From positions 62,001-126,000 of the forward strand of contig NZ_VOBA01000001.1 of the NCBI RefSeq assembly GCF_008369165.1: a stretch of 64,000 bases of DNA, written 5' to 3'. Positions 41,479 through 49,285 of the stretch are shown here, one piece after another. Every line of letters begins with the position of its first letter. The stretch's first letter is position 1. The position numbers were made by a program, and so were the translations under genes. Below the pieces are notes generated by a model. The model searched no databases, was not told where the DNA came from, and saw only the letters and a list, made by a program, of their open reading frames with translations. The stretch is from Dietzia sp. ANT_WB102 (lineage in GTDB: Bacteria; Actinomycetota; Actinomycetes; Mycobacteriales; Mycobacteriaceae).

Positions 41479-43014
41479 TCAGACGTACTGCTGAACGATC
41501 CGGCGCTTGACCAACTTGCCGGTCGGGGTGCGCGGCAACTCGTCCACGAAATCCAGGCCACGCGGGATCTTGAAGTCGGAGATCGTTCCGCGCAAGGCGC
41601 CGAGGATCTCCTCGGCGAGACCGGGATCTCCCGCACGACCGGCGGCGGGTACCACCACGGCGTGCACCCTCTCCCCCATCTCCTCGTCCGGGAGCCCGAT
41701 CACTGCGACGTCCTCGACCGCAGGGTGCAGGACCAGCGCGTTCTCGATCTCCTGCGGGTAGATGTTGACCCCGCCCGAGATGATGGTGAACGCCTTACGG
41801 TCCGTGAGGTAGAGGAAGCGGTCCTCGTCGAGGTAACCCACGTCGCCGAACGTCGACCAGGTGGGATGGTCGGGGTGGAATACGGACGCCGTCTTCTCCG
41901 GATCACCGTGGTACGAGAAGGTGCCCTCGTCCTGCTGCCAGTAAATGGCGCCGATCTCGCCCGCGGGGAGCTCGCGACCCTCCTCGTCGCAGATGTGCGC
42001 GATGCCCTTGAGCCCATCCCGGCCTACCGACCCGGGGCGTTCGAGTGCCTCCTGCGAGTTGATGAACGTGATACCCATCCCCTCGGTGGCCGAGTAGTAC
42101 TCGTGTATCACCGGGCCCCACCACTCGATCATCCGACGCTTGACCTCGGGCGGGCACGGCGCGGCCGCGTGGATCGCGTGAGTCATGCTGGACACGTCGT
42201 AGCGCGCCCGTGTCTCCTCCGGCAGCTTGAGCATCCGCACGAACATGGTCGGCACCCACTGGGAGTGCGTGACCCGGTATTCCTGGATGAGCCGAAGCGA
42301 CTCCTCCGCGTCGAAGTGGTCCATGAGGATCACGGTCCCGCCGACGGAGTTGACCACGCCGCAGAACCGGAGCGGTGCCGCGTGGTACAGCGGCGCGGGG
42401 CACAGGTACACACTGTCGGCGTCGAACGCGTAGAGGAAGCTGAACACTGGGGTATACGGGTCGGGCACCTCGTCGATCTGCCCCTCCGGCGGGTCCACGC
42501 GGACGCCCTTGGGCCGGCCGGTGGTCCCGGAGGAGTAGAGGAAGTCGTGGCCGCGGGGCTGGTCCGTAGGCGGCGCGGTCGGCTTGCCCTCGAGCAGTGA
42601 CCGGTAGTCCTCGAAGCCTTCCAGCTCGCCACCGAACACCACCCGGTGCTCCACATCCGGGTGTGCGCCCGGCGTGACGTCGACATGATCGGCCACCGGA
42701 GCCGAGACGAACAGAGCCCGGGCGCCGCAGTCACTGATGATGTAGGACGACTCGTCCGCCGTCAGGTGGTGGTTGATCGCCGCGACGTACAGGCCTGTAC
42801 GGAGCGCGGCCCAGTAGATTTCGACCATCTCAAGGGTGTTGTCAGAGACCACCGCGATCGTCTCGCCGGGACGGAGCCCCCAGTCGTCGGTCAGGACGTG
42901 GGCGAGCTGGGCGGAACGGGCCTCGAGCTCGGCGTAGGTGATCTGCTCACCCGTCGCCGGACGGATCACGGCAGGCTTGTCGGGGGTGGAGGCAGCGAAG
43001 GTTCCTGGAAACAT
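41479..43014 (-). CDS. Acyl-CoA synthetase (FadD-like)
   Basis: Activates a carboxylic acid as its CoA thioester, 511 residues, ANL superfamily. Motifs: P-loop YSSGTTGRPKGV, YYSATEGMG, TFGDVGYLDEDRFLYLTDR, and the catalytic Lys in TPTGKLVKR. Fatty acid or aromatic acid substrate unresolved. A CRP/GlxR-like palindrome lies 23 bases before the start, hinting at carbon-source control. Downstream of hpt on the same strand but separated by 84 bases with a palindrome. Confidence 0.88.
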   Translation of the reverse strand: MFPGTFAASTPDKPAVIRPATGEQITYAELEARSAQLAHVLTDDWGLRPGETIAVVSDNTLEMVEIYWAALRTGLYVAAINHHLTADESSYIISDCGARALFVSAPVADHVDVTPGAHPDVEHRVVFGGELEGFEDYRSLLEGKPTAPPTDQPRGHDFLYSSGTTGRPKGVRVDPPEGQIDEVPDPYTPVFSFLYAFDADSVYLCPAPLYHAAPLRFCGVVNSVGGTVILMDHFDAEESLRLIQEYRVTHSQWVPTMFVRMLKLPEETRARYDVSSMTHAIHAAAPCPPEVKRRMIEWWGPVIHEYYSATEGMGITFINSQEALERPGSVGRDGLKGIAHICDEEGRELPAGEIGAIYWQQDEGTFSYHGDPEKTASVFHPDHPTWSTFGDVGYLDEDRFLYLTDRKAFTIISGGVNIYPQEIENALVLHPAVEDVAVIGLPDEEMGERVHAVVVPAAGRAGDPGLAEEILGALRGTISDFKIPRGLDFVDELPRTPTGKLVKRRIVQQYV

Positions 43015-43036
43015 GTCCAGAGCCTAGCCCCACAGA

Positions 43037-43050
43037 GTGACCCGGGTCAC
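43037..43050. promoter_or_regulatory. CRP/GlxR-like palindrome upstream of the acyl-CoA synthetase
   Basis: GTGACCCGGGTCAC is a perfect 14-bp palindrome with the GTGA-N6-TCAC half-sites of Crp/GlxR regulators, 23 bases before the fadD-like start. Its closeness to the start suggests repression. Confidence 0.55.
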
Positions 43051-43062
43051 CAAATTGACGGC

Positions 43063-43078
43063 CGGTAGCCGGCTACCG
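43063..43078 (-). terminator. Possible hpt terminator hairpin
   Basis: Perfect 16-bp palindrome CGGTAGCCGGCTACCG 20 bases after the hpt stop; it can fold with a six-base stem and CCGG loop, followed on the minus strand by CAATTT. Could equally be an operator for the acyl-CoA synthetase gene. Confidence 0.35.
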
Positions 43079-43098
43079 TGGGTGGGCGCTGCCCCAGC

Positions 43099-43656
43099 TC
43101 AGGAGTACATACGGGGGTGCAGCCGGCCGATGTACGGCAGGTCGCGGTAGCGCTCGGCGAAGTCCAGGCCGTAGCCCACTACGAACTCGTTGGGGATGTC
43201 GAACCCGATCTCGAGGATGTCCAGATCCGCCTTGACAGCGTCGGGCTTGCGCAGCAGGGTGACGATCTCCAGCGACCGCGGGTTCCGCGTGCGGAGGTTG
43301 CGCATCAGCCAGGACAACGTGAGGCCGGAGTCGATGATGTCCTCGACGATGATCACGTCGCGGCCGGCGATGTCACGGTCGAGATCCTTGAGGATCCGCA
43401 CCACACCCGACGAACTGGTGGAAGACCCATACGAGCTGACGGCCATGAACTCCAGCTCGGAGGGGATGGTCAGTGCCCGCGCGAAATCGGATACGAAGAT
43501 CGCCGCGCCCTTGAGCACGCAGACCAGCACGACCTCCTGCTCGACGTCGGCGTAGCGCTCACCGATCCGGGCGCCCATCTCGGCTATCCGCTCCCGGATG
43601 GTGTCAGCGTCGAGCAGTACCGATTCGATTTCGTCCGCGTACTTATCCGTGGTCAT
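43099..43656 (-). CDS. hpt: Hypoxanthine phosphoribosyltransferase
   Basis: Purine salvage, makes IMP/GMP from hypoxanthine/guanine, 185 residues. PRPP loop [14 protein letters not shown], and [12 protein letters not shown] near the start. ATG at 43656; the open frame continues into tilS but is shadow. Overlaps the tilS end by 14 bases. The tilS-hpt pair upstream of ftsH is an old bacterial arrangement; here ftsH is 4.5 kb away. Confidence 0.94.
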   Translation of the reverse strand: MTTDKYADEIESVLLDADTIRERIAEMGARIGERYADVEQEVVLVCVLKGAAIFVSDFARALTIPSELEFMAVSSYGSSTSSSGVVRILKDLDRDIAGRDVIIVEDIIDSGLTLSWLMRNLRTRNPRSLEIVTLLRKPDAVKADLDILEIGFDIPNEFVVGYGLDFAERYRDLPYIGRLHPRMYS

Positions 43657-44680
43657 CTTGCGTCCCCGCTCCGCTCGCCCGGTCGTTCTCCACGACCACC
43701 TTTCCATGTCGACGCCGGGCGACCAACCTGGCAGAGGGGCCCGCCCCACCAGCATCCGCAGGTCCGGTGCCTCCGACCGCCACCCCGCCCTGCCCGCGCC
43801 AGTCCGTGATGAGCGCGGCCACCGACGTGATGTGTGCGTATGTGGGCGCGACAACCCCCTGGGCCAGCAGCCAGCGGCGCAGGACCCGGGTCAGTACGGC
43901 GGCCGGCAGCGGCTCAAGTCGGCTCACCTCCAGGGTGCCGTCGTCGCCGACGGGCACGGCCCCTGCGAGGCGGTCGAGCTCGTCGTCGTCGACCCCCAGC
44001 AGTGCCGCGGTTCGCGCCAGGCCCTCGGCGACGCCGCCCCCCAGCACATCCTCGAGCAGCGGGACGACCTCATGGCGCAGGCGTACCCGTGTGAATGTGG
44101 GGTCCGTGTTGTGCGGGTCGTCCCACCACGTGATCCCGAGGTGGCGGCACGCAGCGCGGGTATCGGCGGCGCGTACGCCGAGCAGTGGGCGCCCCCACGG
44201 CGCGTTCCATGTGGCCATCCCCCGCAGCGACCGGGCGCCGGATCCGCGCCCCAGGCCCAACAGGACGGTCTCGGCCTGGTCGTCGAGGGTGTGGGCGAGC
44301 AGCACGGGGCGGCCGCGGCGCGCAGACTCGAGCGCGGTGTACCGCGCAGTGCGGGCGGCGGCCTCGGGGCCGGAGCCGTCGGAGGGGACGACGACGACGA
44401 GGACCTCCGCCGATACACCGAGCCCGCGGGCCGCGGCGGCCGCGTCCCGGGCGACGACGTCCGAGCCCTCCTGCAGGCCGTGGTCCACCACGAGGGCGGT
44501 CACGGTGGCGAACTCGACGGCAGCCGCGGCGGTCAGGGCCAGCGAGTCCGCTCCCCCTGACAGGGCCACGCACACCTCGTCGCCCACCTCGGGGTGGTCG
44601 CGGCGGAACTCCCGCATCGCCGCGCGCACGGTCCAGGCCGGGCCGGTCCAGGCCGGGCCGAGCCGGTCAGCGGCAGCCAC
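43643..44680 (-). CDS. tilS: tRNA(Ile)-lysidine synthetase
   Basis: Converts C34 of tRNA-Ile(CAU) to lysidine so that AUA is read as isoleucine, 345 residues. PP-loop [12 protein letters not shown], then VVDHGLQ and [17 protein letters not shown] motifs. Shorter than E. coli TilS, as usual in actinobacteria. Overlaps dacB's 3' end and hpt's 5' end by 14 bases each, so the three genes are coupled. Confidence 0.94.
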   Translation of the reverse strand: MAAADRLGPAWTGPAWTVRAAMREFRRDHPEVGDEVCVALSGGADSLALTAAAAVEFATVTALVVDHGLQEGSDVVARDAAAAARGLGVSAEVLVVVVPSDGSGPEAAARTARYTALESARRGRPVLLAHTLDDQAETVLLGLGRGSGARSLRGMATWNAPWGRPLLGVRAADTRAACRHLGITWWDDPHNTDPTFTRVRLRHEVVPLLEDVLGGGVAEGLARTAALLGVDDDELDRLAGAVPVGDDGTLEVSRLEPLPAAVLTRVLRRWLLAQGVVAPTYAHITSVAALITDWRGQGGVAVGGTGPADAGGAGPSARLVARRRHGKVVVENDRASGAGTQDDHG

Positions 44681-46070
44681 AGGCGCGCAGTTCCGCGGCG
44701 ATCCGGTCGAGGACCGGACGGGCGACGGCGGGATCGGTGCCGGATGCGAGCAGAGCGAAGCTCATGGTGCGACCGTCGGCGCTGGTCACCGAACCCGCAA
44801 GGGCGCTCGCCCCGGCGAGGGTGCCGGTCTTGGCGCGTACCCACCCGGCGCCCGCCGCTGACGGGCCGGAGAACCGGTCGATCAGCGTCCCCGACCCGCC
44901 GGCCACCGGCAGCGTGTCGAGCAGGTCGCGCATCTCGCGGGTGGCGTCGGGCGCCGACGCGGTGCGCAGGACGTCGGTGAGCACGGCCGCCGAGATGCGG
45001 TTGCCGGCGCTCATCCCGGAGCAGTCATCCAGGCGCACCCCGGACATGTCGAGCCCGCGTTCGGTCAGGGTGTCGAGCACGGCGGCGGTCCCGGTCGCGA
45101 AGTCGGCGGGCCGTTCGGGGTCGCGGTCCAACGCCACCTCGCGGCAGATCGCCTCGGCCAGCACGTTGTCGGAGTAGACGAGCATCGAGCGGACGCGTTC
45201 AATGAGCTCAGCCGACGAGACTCGGCCCAGCTCCTCGGTGGTCTCCACCGACCCTGTCGAGACCTCCACACGCTCCGGGTCAACGCCCAGTTCACCGGCC
45301 AGGGCACGGCCGGCCGCGAGGGCGGGGTCGGTGGAGCGGGGCGAGTATTCGTCGGCCGGGTCGAGGCGGCCCGCGTCGAGCATCCACGCCTCGACCGGTG
45401 CGATGTTGCCGGCCGGAATCTCCGCCGGTGACCAGCCCGGGCCCAGCCGCGGTCCGGTGTACGGGCCCGGGTCGACGACGATGCGGGCGGGCGTCATCCC
45501 GGCCGCGCGGACGACCCCGGCGGCCTGCGCGAGCGTGGCCGCGCCGGGGAAGAGCGCTCCGGGCTCGGCGCCGCGGGACATGGTGGGGTCGCCACCGGGG
45601 ACGACGACCAGCGTGTCCGGCTCGACGCCGCGCGCGAGGACTGTGTCGACGCGGGCGTCGCCGGGCAGGCGGGTCAGCGCGGCGGCCGCGGTGAGCAGTT
45701 TGGTGGTGGACGCGGGGACTTTCGGATCGCGCGGCCGACGCTCCCACATCACCTCTCCGGTCGCGTCGTCGACCACGCTCGCGGTGAGGTCGCCGACGGC
45801 CGGGGAGTCCGCGAGCGGTCCGAGGATCCGTCCGAGCGCGGCCGGGTCCGGCGCGGGCGCCGAGTCGTCCGCCGCGACGAGGCCCGGGCTCGGATCGGCT
45901 ACGGCCTCCGACGGGGAGTCGACGGCGGCTCGAAGGTCATCGTCGACGTCGGTGACCAGGGCTGCCGCGACGAGTCCGCCGACAAGGAGGAGGACGACGA
46001 CGAGCACGATCCCGGCCCGCCACGCGAGCCCACGCCCCCGCCACATTCCCCGCTCGGTCACGCCACTCAC
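44667..46070 (-). CDS. dacB: D-alanyl-D-alanine carboxypeptidase/endopeptidase (PBP4, S13)
   Basis: Trims peptidoglycan cross-links outside the membrane, 467 residues. N-terminal anchor helix (GIVLVVVLLLVGGLVAAALV), then serine-protease motifs SxxK in PASTTKLLTAA, SDN in VYSDNVLAEA, and KTG in RAKTGTLAGAS. GTG at 46070, divergent from ppa. Corresponds to Rv3627c. Confidence 0.93.
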   Translation of the reverse strand: MSGVTERGMWRGRGLAWRAGIVLVVVLLLVGGLVAAALVTDVDDDLRAAVDSPSEAVADPSPGLVAADDSAPAPDPAALGRILGPLADSPAVGDLTASVVDDATGEVMWERRPRDPKVPASTTKLLTAAAALTRLPGDARVDTVLARGVEPDTLVVVPGGDPTMSRGAEPGALFPGAATLAQAAGVVRAAGMTPARIVVDPGPYTGPRLGPGWSPAEIPAGNIAPVEAWMLDAGRLDPADEYSPRSTDPALAAGRALAGELGVDPERVEVSTGSVETTEELGRVSSAELIERVRSMLVYSDNVLAEAICREVALDRDPERPADFATGTAAVLDTLTERGLDMSGVRLDDCSGMSAGNRISAAVLTDVLRTASAPDATREMRDLLDTLPVAGGSGTLIDRFSGPSAAGAGWVRAKTGTLAGASALAGSVTSADGRTMSFALLASGTDPAVARPVLDRIAAELRACGCR

Positions 46071-46173
46071 GCACCCTCCCGGACGCTCACGCCCCCACTG
46101 TCACCGCCGTCTGCAGAGACCCACGCTAGCGGCCCGCGTGACCGCGCCCACCCCCGGCGCCGGTGCCGCCTAC

Positions 46174-46179
46174 TAGAAT
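46174..46179 (+). promoter_or_regulatory. ppa promoter -10 element
   Basis: TAGAAT 63 bases upstream of the ppa start in the dacB-ppa divergent region; no clear -35. The ribosome site GAGG lies about 8 bases before the GTG. Confidence 0.5.
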
Positions 46180-46241
46180 CAGCCCGAATTGACCGGGAGA
46201 GCCGTCCCGGGTCCCGAGCATGACGATTTGTGAGGTAGCCC

Positions 46242-46754
46242 GTGTCTGTCGAAGTGACCATCGAGATCCCCAAGGGTTCGCGTAATAAGTACGAGATCCA
46301 CCACGAGACCGGCAAGATCTACCTCGACCGGTTTCTCTTCACCTCGATGGGCTACCCGGCCGACTACGGCTTCATCGACAAGACCCTCGCCGACGACGGT
46401 GATCCCTGCGACGCCCTGGTCCTGCTCGACGAGTCCGTCTTCCCCGGCGTGATCGTCAACTCGCGTGTGGTGGGCGTCTACACCATGTCCGACGAGGCCG
46501 GCGGCGACGACAAGCTGCTGTGCGTGCCGGCCAAGGACCCGCGCTGGGAGCACATCCAGGACATCAACGACGTCCCCGACTTTGAACTCAAGGCGATCGA
46601 GCACTTCTTCCTGCACTACAAGGACCTCGAGCCGGGCAAGCACGTCATCCCGGGCGAATGGCGGGACAAGGCTCACGGCGAGAAGCTCGTCGTGGAGGGT
46701 CTCGAGAACTTCCGCACGCACCCCGAGGAGAAGGCCGTGCCCTTCCGCGGCTGA
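46242..46754 (+). CDS. ppa: Inorganic pyrophosphatase
   Basis: Hydrolyses pyrophosphate to drive biosynthesis, 170 residues, soluble class I hexamer. Active-site Asp/Glu residues in [20 protein letters not shown] and [14 protein letters not shown] at 46242 with GAGG upstream. A strong hairpin terminator follows. Confidence 0.96.
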   Translation: MSVEVTIEIPKGSRNKYEIHHETGKIYLDRFLFTSMGYPADYGFIDKTLADDGDPCDALVLLDESVFPGVIVNSRVVGVYTMSDEAGGDDKLLCVPAKDPRWEHIQDINDVPDFELKAIEHFFLHYKDLEPGKHVIPGEWRDKAHGEKLVVEGLENFRTHPEEKAVPFRG

Positions 46755-46775
46755 CCTGGCCGCCCGTACAAAGAC

Positions 46776-46821
46776 GAGCGTTCCGCACACACCGCCCGAG
46801 TGGGGTGTCTGCGGAACGCTC
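46776..46821 (+). terminator. ppa terminator hairpin
   Basis: 18-bp arms GAGCGTTCCGCACACACC (46776-46793) and GGTGTCTGCGGAACGCTC (46804-46821) pair with one mismatch around a 10-base loop, 22 bases after the ppa stop. No long T-run follows, as is common in high-GC actinobacteria. Confidence 0.8.
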
Positions 46822-46906
46822 CTGTCGTTGTGCGGCGGTGCTGTGCGTGTCGGCCAGCCCCGCGGCCGGCTCAGCGCCGCACCGACCCCACCTCGCACCG
46901 ACCCAG

Positions 46907-46982
46907 CCCCGTGTGGAGTCACTCGGTGCAGCAAAAGCCCAGGACCGCCCCGCCGGACCGCTGACGGAGTGACTCCACACGG
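46907..46982. repeat. Dispersed palindromic intergenic element, copy B
   Basis: Arms CCGTGTGGAGTCACTC (46909-46924) and its exact complement at 46967-46982 flank a 42-base GC-rich loop; the pairing continues past one mismatch (G/G) by two more bases. Shares the right arm and inner GTGCAGC/CCCAGG stretches with 9027-9099. Sits 150 bases after ppa, beyond its terminator. Together with the terminator and the direct repeats it accounts for most of the 335-base gap 46755-47089. Confidence 0.75.
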
Positions 46983-47003
46983 CCGAAAGCGGGCCCGGGG
47001 TGC

Positions 47004-47045
47004 GGGTGCGGGTTCGGCCCTGAAATCCGGGTGCGGGTTCGGCCC
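47004..47045. repeat. Two 17-base direct repeats
   Basis: GGGTGCGGGTTCGGCCC occurs at 47004-47020 and 47029-47045, separated by TGAAATCC. Intergenic, just upstream of the crotonase 3' end. No protein or RNA recognised. Confidence 0.75.
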
Positions 47046-47089
47046 GGACGAACGCGCGGGCCGGCTCACCGGCAGACTCAGCGGCAGGG

Positions 47090-47953
47090 TTAGCGGCCTG
47101 TGTACTTCGCCTCGCGCTTCTCCATCGTCGAGCTGATGGCCTCCATCATGTCGGAGGACGCCAGGAAGCCGGCGTTCCATGTGGCGACGTAGCGGTTGGA
47201 CTCGTAGATCGGCCCCTCGATCGCCCGGTTGAGTACTTCTCTGGTGCCGCGGACGACCAGGGGCGGGTTGTCCGCGATCTCGGCGGCCGTCGCGTGTGCC
47301 GAGTCCAGCACCGCGGCGGCGTCGTCGGCGACGTGCGAGACCAGGCCGTAGCGCAGGGCCGTCTCAGCGTCGATGTCTCGGCCGGTCAGCGCCAGCTCAC
47401 GGGTCAGCCCGGAACCGATGATGTACGGCAACCGCGCGAGCGACCCCATGTCGGCGACGATGCCCACTTTGACCTCGCGGACCGAGTAGGTCGAGTCCGC
47501 CGAACCGTGGCGGACGTCGCATGCCGAGATGAGGTCGATGCCGCCACCAATACAGCGGCCCTGGACGGCAGCCACCGTGGGGGTCCTGGCCGCCGCGACC
47601 GAGTCGATCGCCTGGCGCATGGCCTCCACGAAGTCCAGGATCTTCTCGTTACGCGAGGCGTCTGGAGCCTTGTCGGAGGGCAGGAACTCCATGAACTGCG
47701 GCATCATCGCCATCAGGTCCAGTCCGTACGTGAAGTTGCGGCCCTCGCCCGCGATCACGGCGGCGCGAACCTCGGGATCGGCGTCGAGCTCAGCCATGAC
47801 GCGGGGCATCTCGGCCCAGAAGTCCGGGCCCATCGCGTTGTTGCGACCCGGGCCGATCAGCGTCACCTGGGCGACGTGCGGGTGCCGAGCCCCCTTCTCG
47901 ATGCGGACGGAAACGTACTCGCCGGCAGTGGCTGAGGTGTCAGGAGTGCTCAT
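47090..47953 (-). CDS. Crotonase (enoyl-CoA hydratase/dienoyl-CoA isomerase family)
   Basis: Fatty-acyl-CoA metabolism enzyme, 287 residues. Oxyanion-hole segments GRNFTYGLDLMAMM and VQGRCIGGGIDLISACDVR, then YSVREVKVGIVADMGSLARLP. The acidic residue pattern (the Asp in VADMG) fits delta3,5-delta2,4-dienoyl-CoA isomerase more than hydratase. ATG at 47953; a longer open frame reaches into the pspC gene. Not clearly in an operon with its neighbours. Confidence 0.85.
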   Translation of the reverse strand: MSTPDTSATAGEYVSVRIEKGARHPHVAQVTLIGPGRNNAMGPDFWAEMPRVMAELDADPEVRAAVIAGEGRNFTYGLDLMAMMPQFMEFLPSDKAPDASRNEKILDFVEAMRQAIDSVAAARTPTVAAVQGRCIGGGIDLISACDVRHGSADSTYSVREVKVGIVADMGSLARLPYIIGSGLTRELALTGRDIDAETALRYGLVSHVADDAAAVLDSAHATAAEIADNPPLVVRGTREVLNRAIEGPIYESNRYVATWNAGFLASSDMMEAISSTMEKREAKYTGR

Positions 47954-47976
47954 GGACTCAGCCTGCCACGGGCGTC

Positions 47977-48183
47977 TCAGTCGCGGGTGTCGGGCATGAC
48001 GAACCACAGGATCAGATAAATGAGCAGCTGCGGACCCGGCAGCAGGATCGAGGCGACGAACAGGACGCGGACCAACGCCGGGTCCAGCCCGAAGTAGTCG
48101 GCCAGGCCGCCGCACACGCCGCCGATCCAGCGGTCCTCGGACCTGGTCAGTCGCTTGGGCTGGGAGTCTGGGTAGTAGGTCAT
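47977..48183 (-). CDS. PspC-domain membrane protein
   Basis: A 68-residue PspC protein: RLTRSEDRWIGGVCGGLADYFG followed by one hydrophobic helix (VRVLFVASILLPGPQLLIYLILWFV). PspC proteins take part in envelope-stress sensing; no other psp gene is here. ATG at 48183, with a frame that stays open to 48270. Upstream 170 bases to the SDR gene show no clear feature. Confidence 0.85.
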   Translation of the reverse strand: MTYYPDSQPKRLTRSEDRWIGGVCGGLADYFGLDPALVRVLFVASILLPGPQLLIYLILWFVMPDTRD

Positions 48184-48353
48184 GACAGTTCTCCTCGTCG
48201 TCGTGAAAAGTAGCTCGGGGACCTCCTCCCCGGTGACCTCCACCCTCCTCGCCGCCCACCCGATCCACATCGGGGTACGACCCCGATTTACGACCCTGAT
48301 CGCGCGTCGGGGTGCGCGCCTCTCCAGTCAGGGGATGCGCCGAGCCCCGAGCG

Positions 48354-49217
48354 TCACGTGTGGAACTCGCCGCAGTCCACGGTGAGGGTCTGTCCCGTGA
48401 CCGCGGAGGCGGCGTCGGAGAGCAGGAACAACACCGGGTCGACGATCTCCCGCTCCCCGGGCAGGCGCCGCAGGTCCATCTTCTCGGCGGTGTGTGCGTA
48501 GACGTCCTCGAGCGTGCCGCCGTACTTGGTGGCCAGGTGCTCGAAATACGCTTTGAGGGTCTCCCCGTAGATGTACCCGGGCGCCACGGTGTTGACGCGG
48601 ATGCCGCGCGGGCCGAGCTCGGTGGCGAGAGAGTGGCCGAGCGCGACGAGGGCGGTCTTGGCGATCTTGTAGCCGGCGTAGCGCTCGCGGGAGTGGTGGA
48701 TGACCGCCGAGGCCATCATGACCACCGAACTGCTCGCCGGCGCGGCGCCGTCCTGCGCGGCGCCTGCTCCATCTTCATTCGTGCCCGCCCCCGCGCTGGC
48801 GCCGGTGTCCGCGGCACCGGCCTCGAGCAGCGAGGTGAACTCCTGCGTGGTGCGCAGCGCGCCCAGCACCGACAGGTCGATGCCGCGCGAGATCTGCTCG
48901 TGGTCGGTCTGCGCGAGCGGCTTCATGCTGGGCACAGCGAACGCGCTGTACACCAAGCCGTGAACGGCGTCCGTGTGACCGGCGACCGTCTCGCGCAGCG
49001 CGCGCACCGACCCGGGATCGGTGGCGTCGACGGACGCCGCGATCGCGTTTCCGCCGCCCGCGCGAACCTCCTCGGCGATCTCGACCACGCGCGACTCCGT
49101 ACGCGCCGCGACGACCACGGTCGCGCCCTTCGCTGCGGCTCGCAGGGCGAGCGTGCGACCGAAACCCGGGCCCGCTCCGACGATCACGATGGTCTTGTTG
49201 CTCAGGCTCTCTGTCAT
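48354..49217 (-). CDS. Short-chain dehydrogenase/reductase
   Basis: NAD(P)-dependent oxidoreductase, 287 residues. VGAGPGFGRTLAL cofactor loop, SVDATDPGSVRALR, catalytic YAGYK. An Ala/Gly-rich low-complexity insert (about residues 138-165) interrupts the region before the catalytic Ser stretch ASSSVVMMASAV and is unusual. ATG at 49217; a GTG at 49226 is also in frame. Divergent from the NRPS gene by 68 bases. Substrate unknown. Confidence 0.85.
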   Translation of the reverse strand: MTESLSNKTIVIVGAGPGFGRTLALRAAAKGATVVVAARTESRVVEIAEEVRAGGGNAIAASVDATDPGSVRALRETVAGHTDAVHGLVYSAFAVPSMKPLAQTDHEQISRGIDLSVLGALRTTQEFTSLLEAGAADTGASAGAGTNEDGAGAAQDGAAPASSSVVMMASAVIHHSRERYAGYKIAKTALVALGHSLATELGPRGIRVNTVAPGYIYGETLKAYFEHLATKYGGTLEDVYAHTAEKMDLRRLPGEREIVDPVLFLLSDAASAVTGQTLTVDCGEFHT

Positions 49218-49273
49218 TCGACTCACTTAACCAGCCCGCAGGCGAGCGCGGTGGGGAGTTCACCTACGCGGGA

Positions 49274-49279
49274 TACGAT
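49274..49279 (+). promoter_or_regulatory. -10 element for leaderless transcription of the NRPS gene
   Basis: TACGAT lies six bases before the GTG at 49286, which places the transcription start at or next to the start codon. No ribosome-binding site is visible, consistent with a leaderless mRNA. Confidence 0.5.
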
Positions 49280-49285
49280 CCGCAG

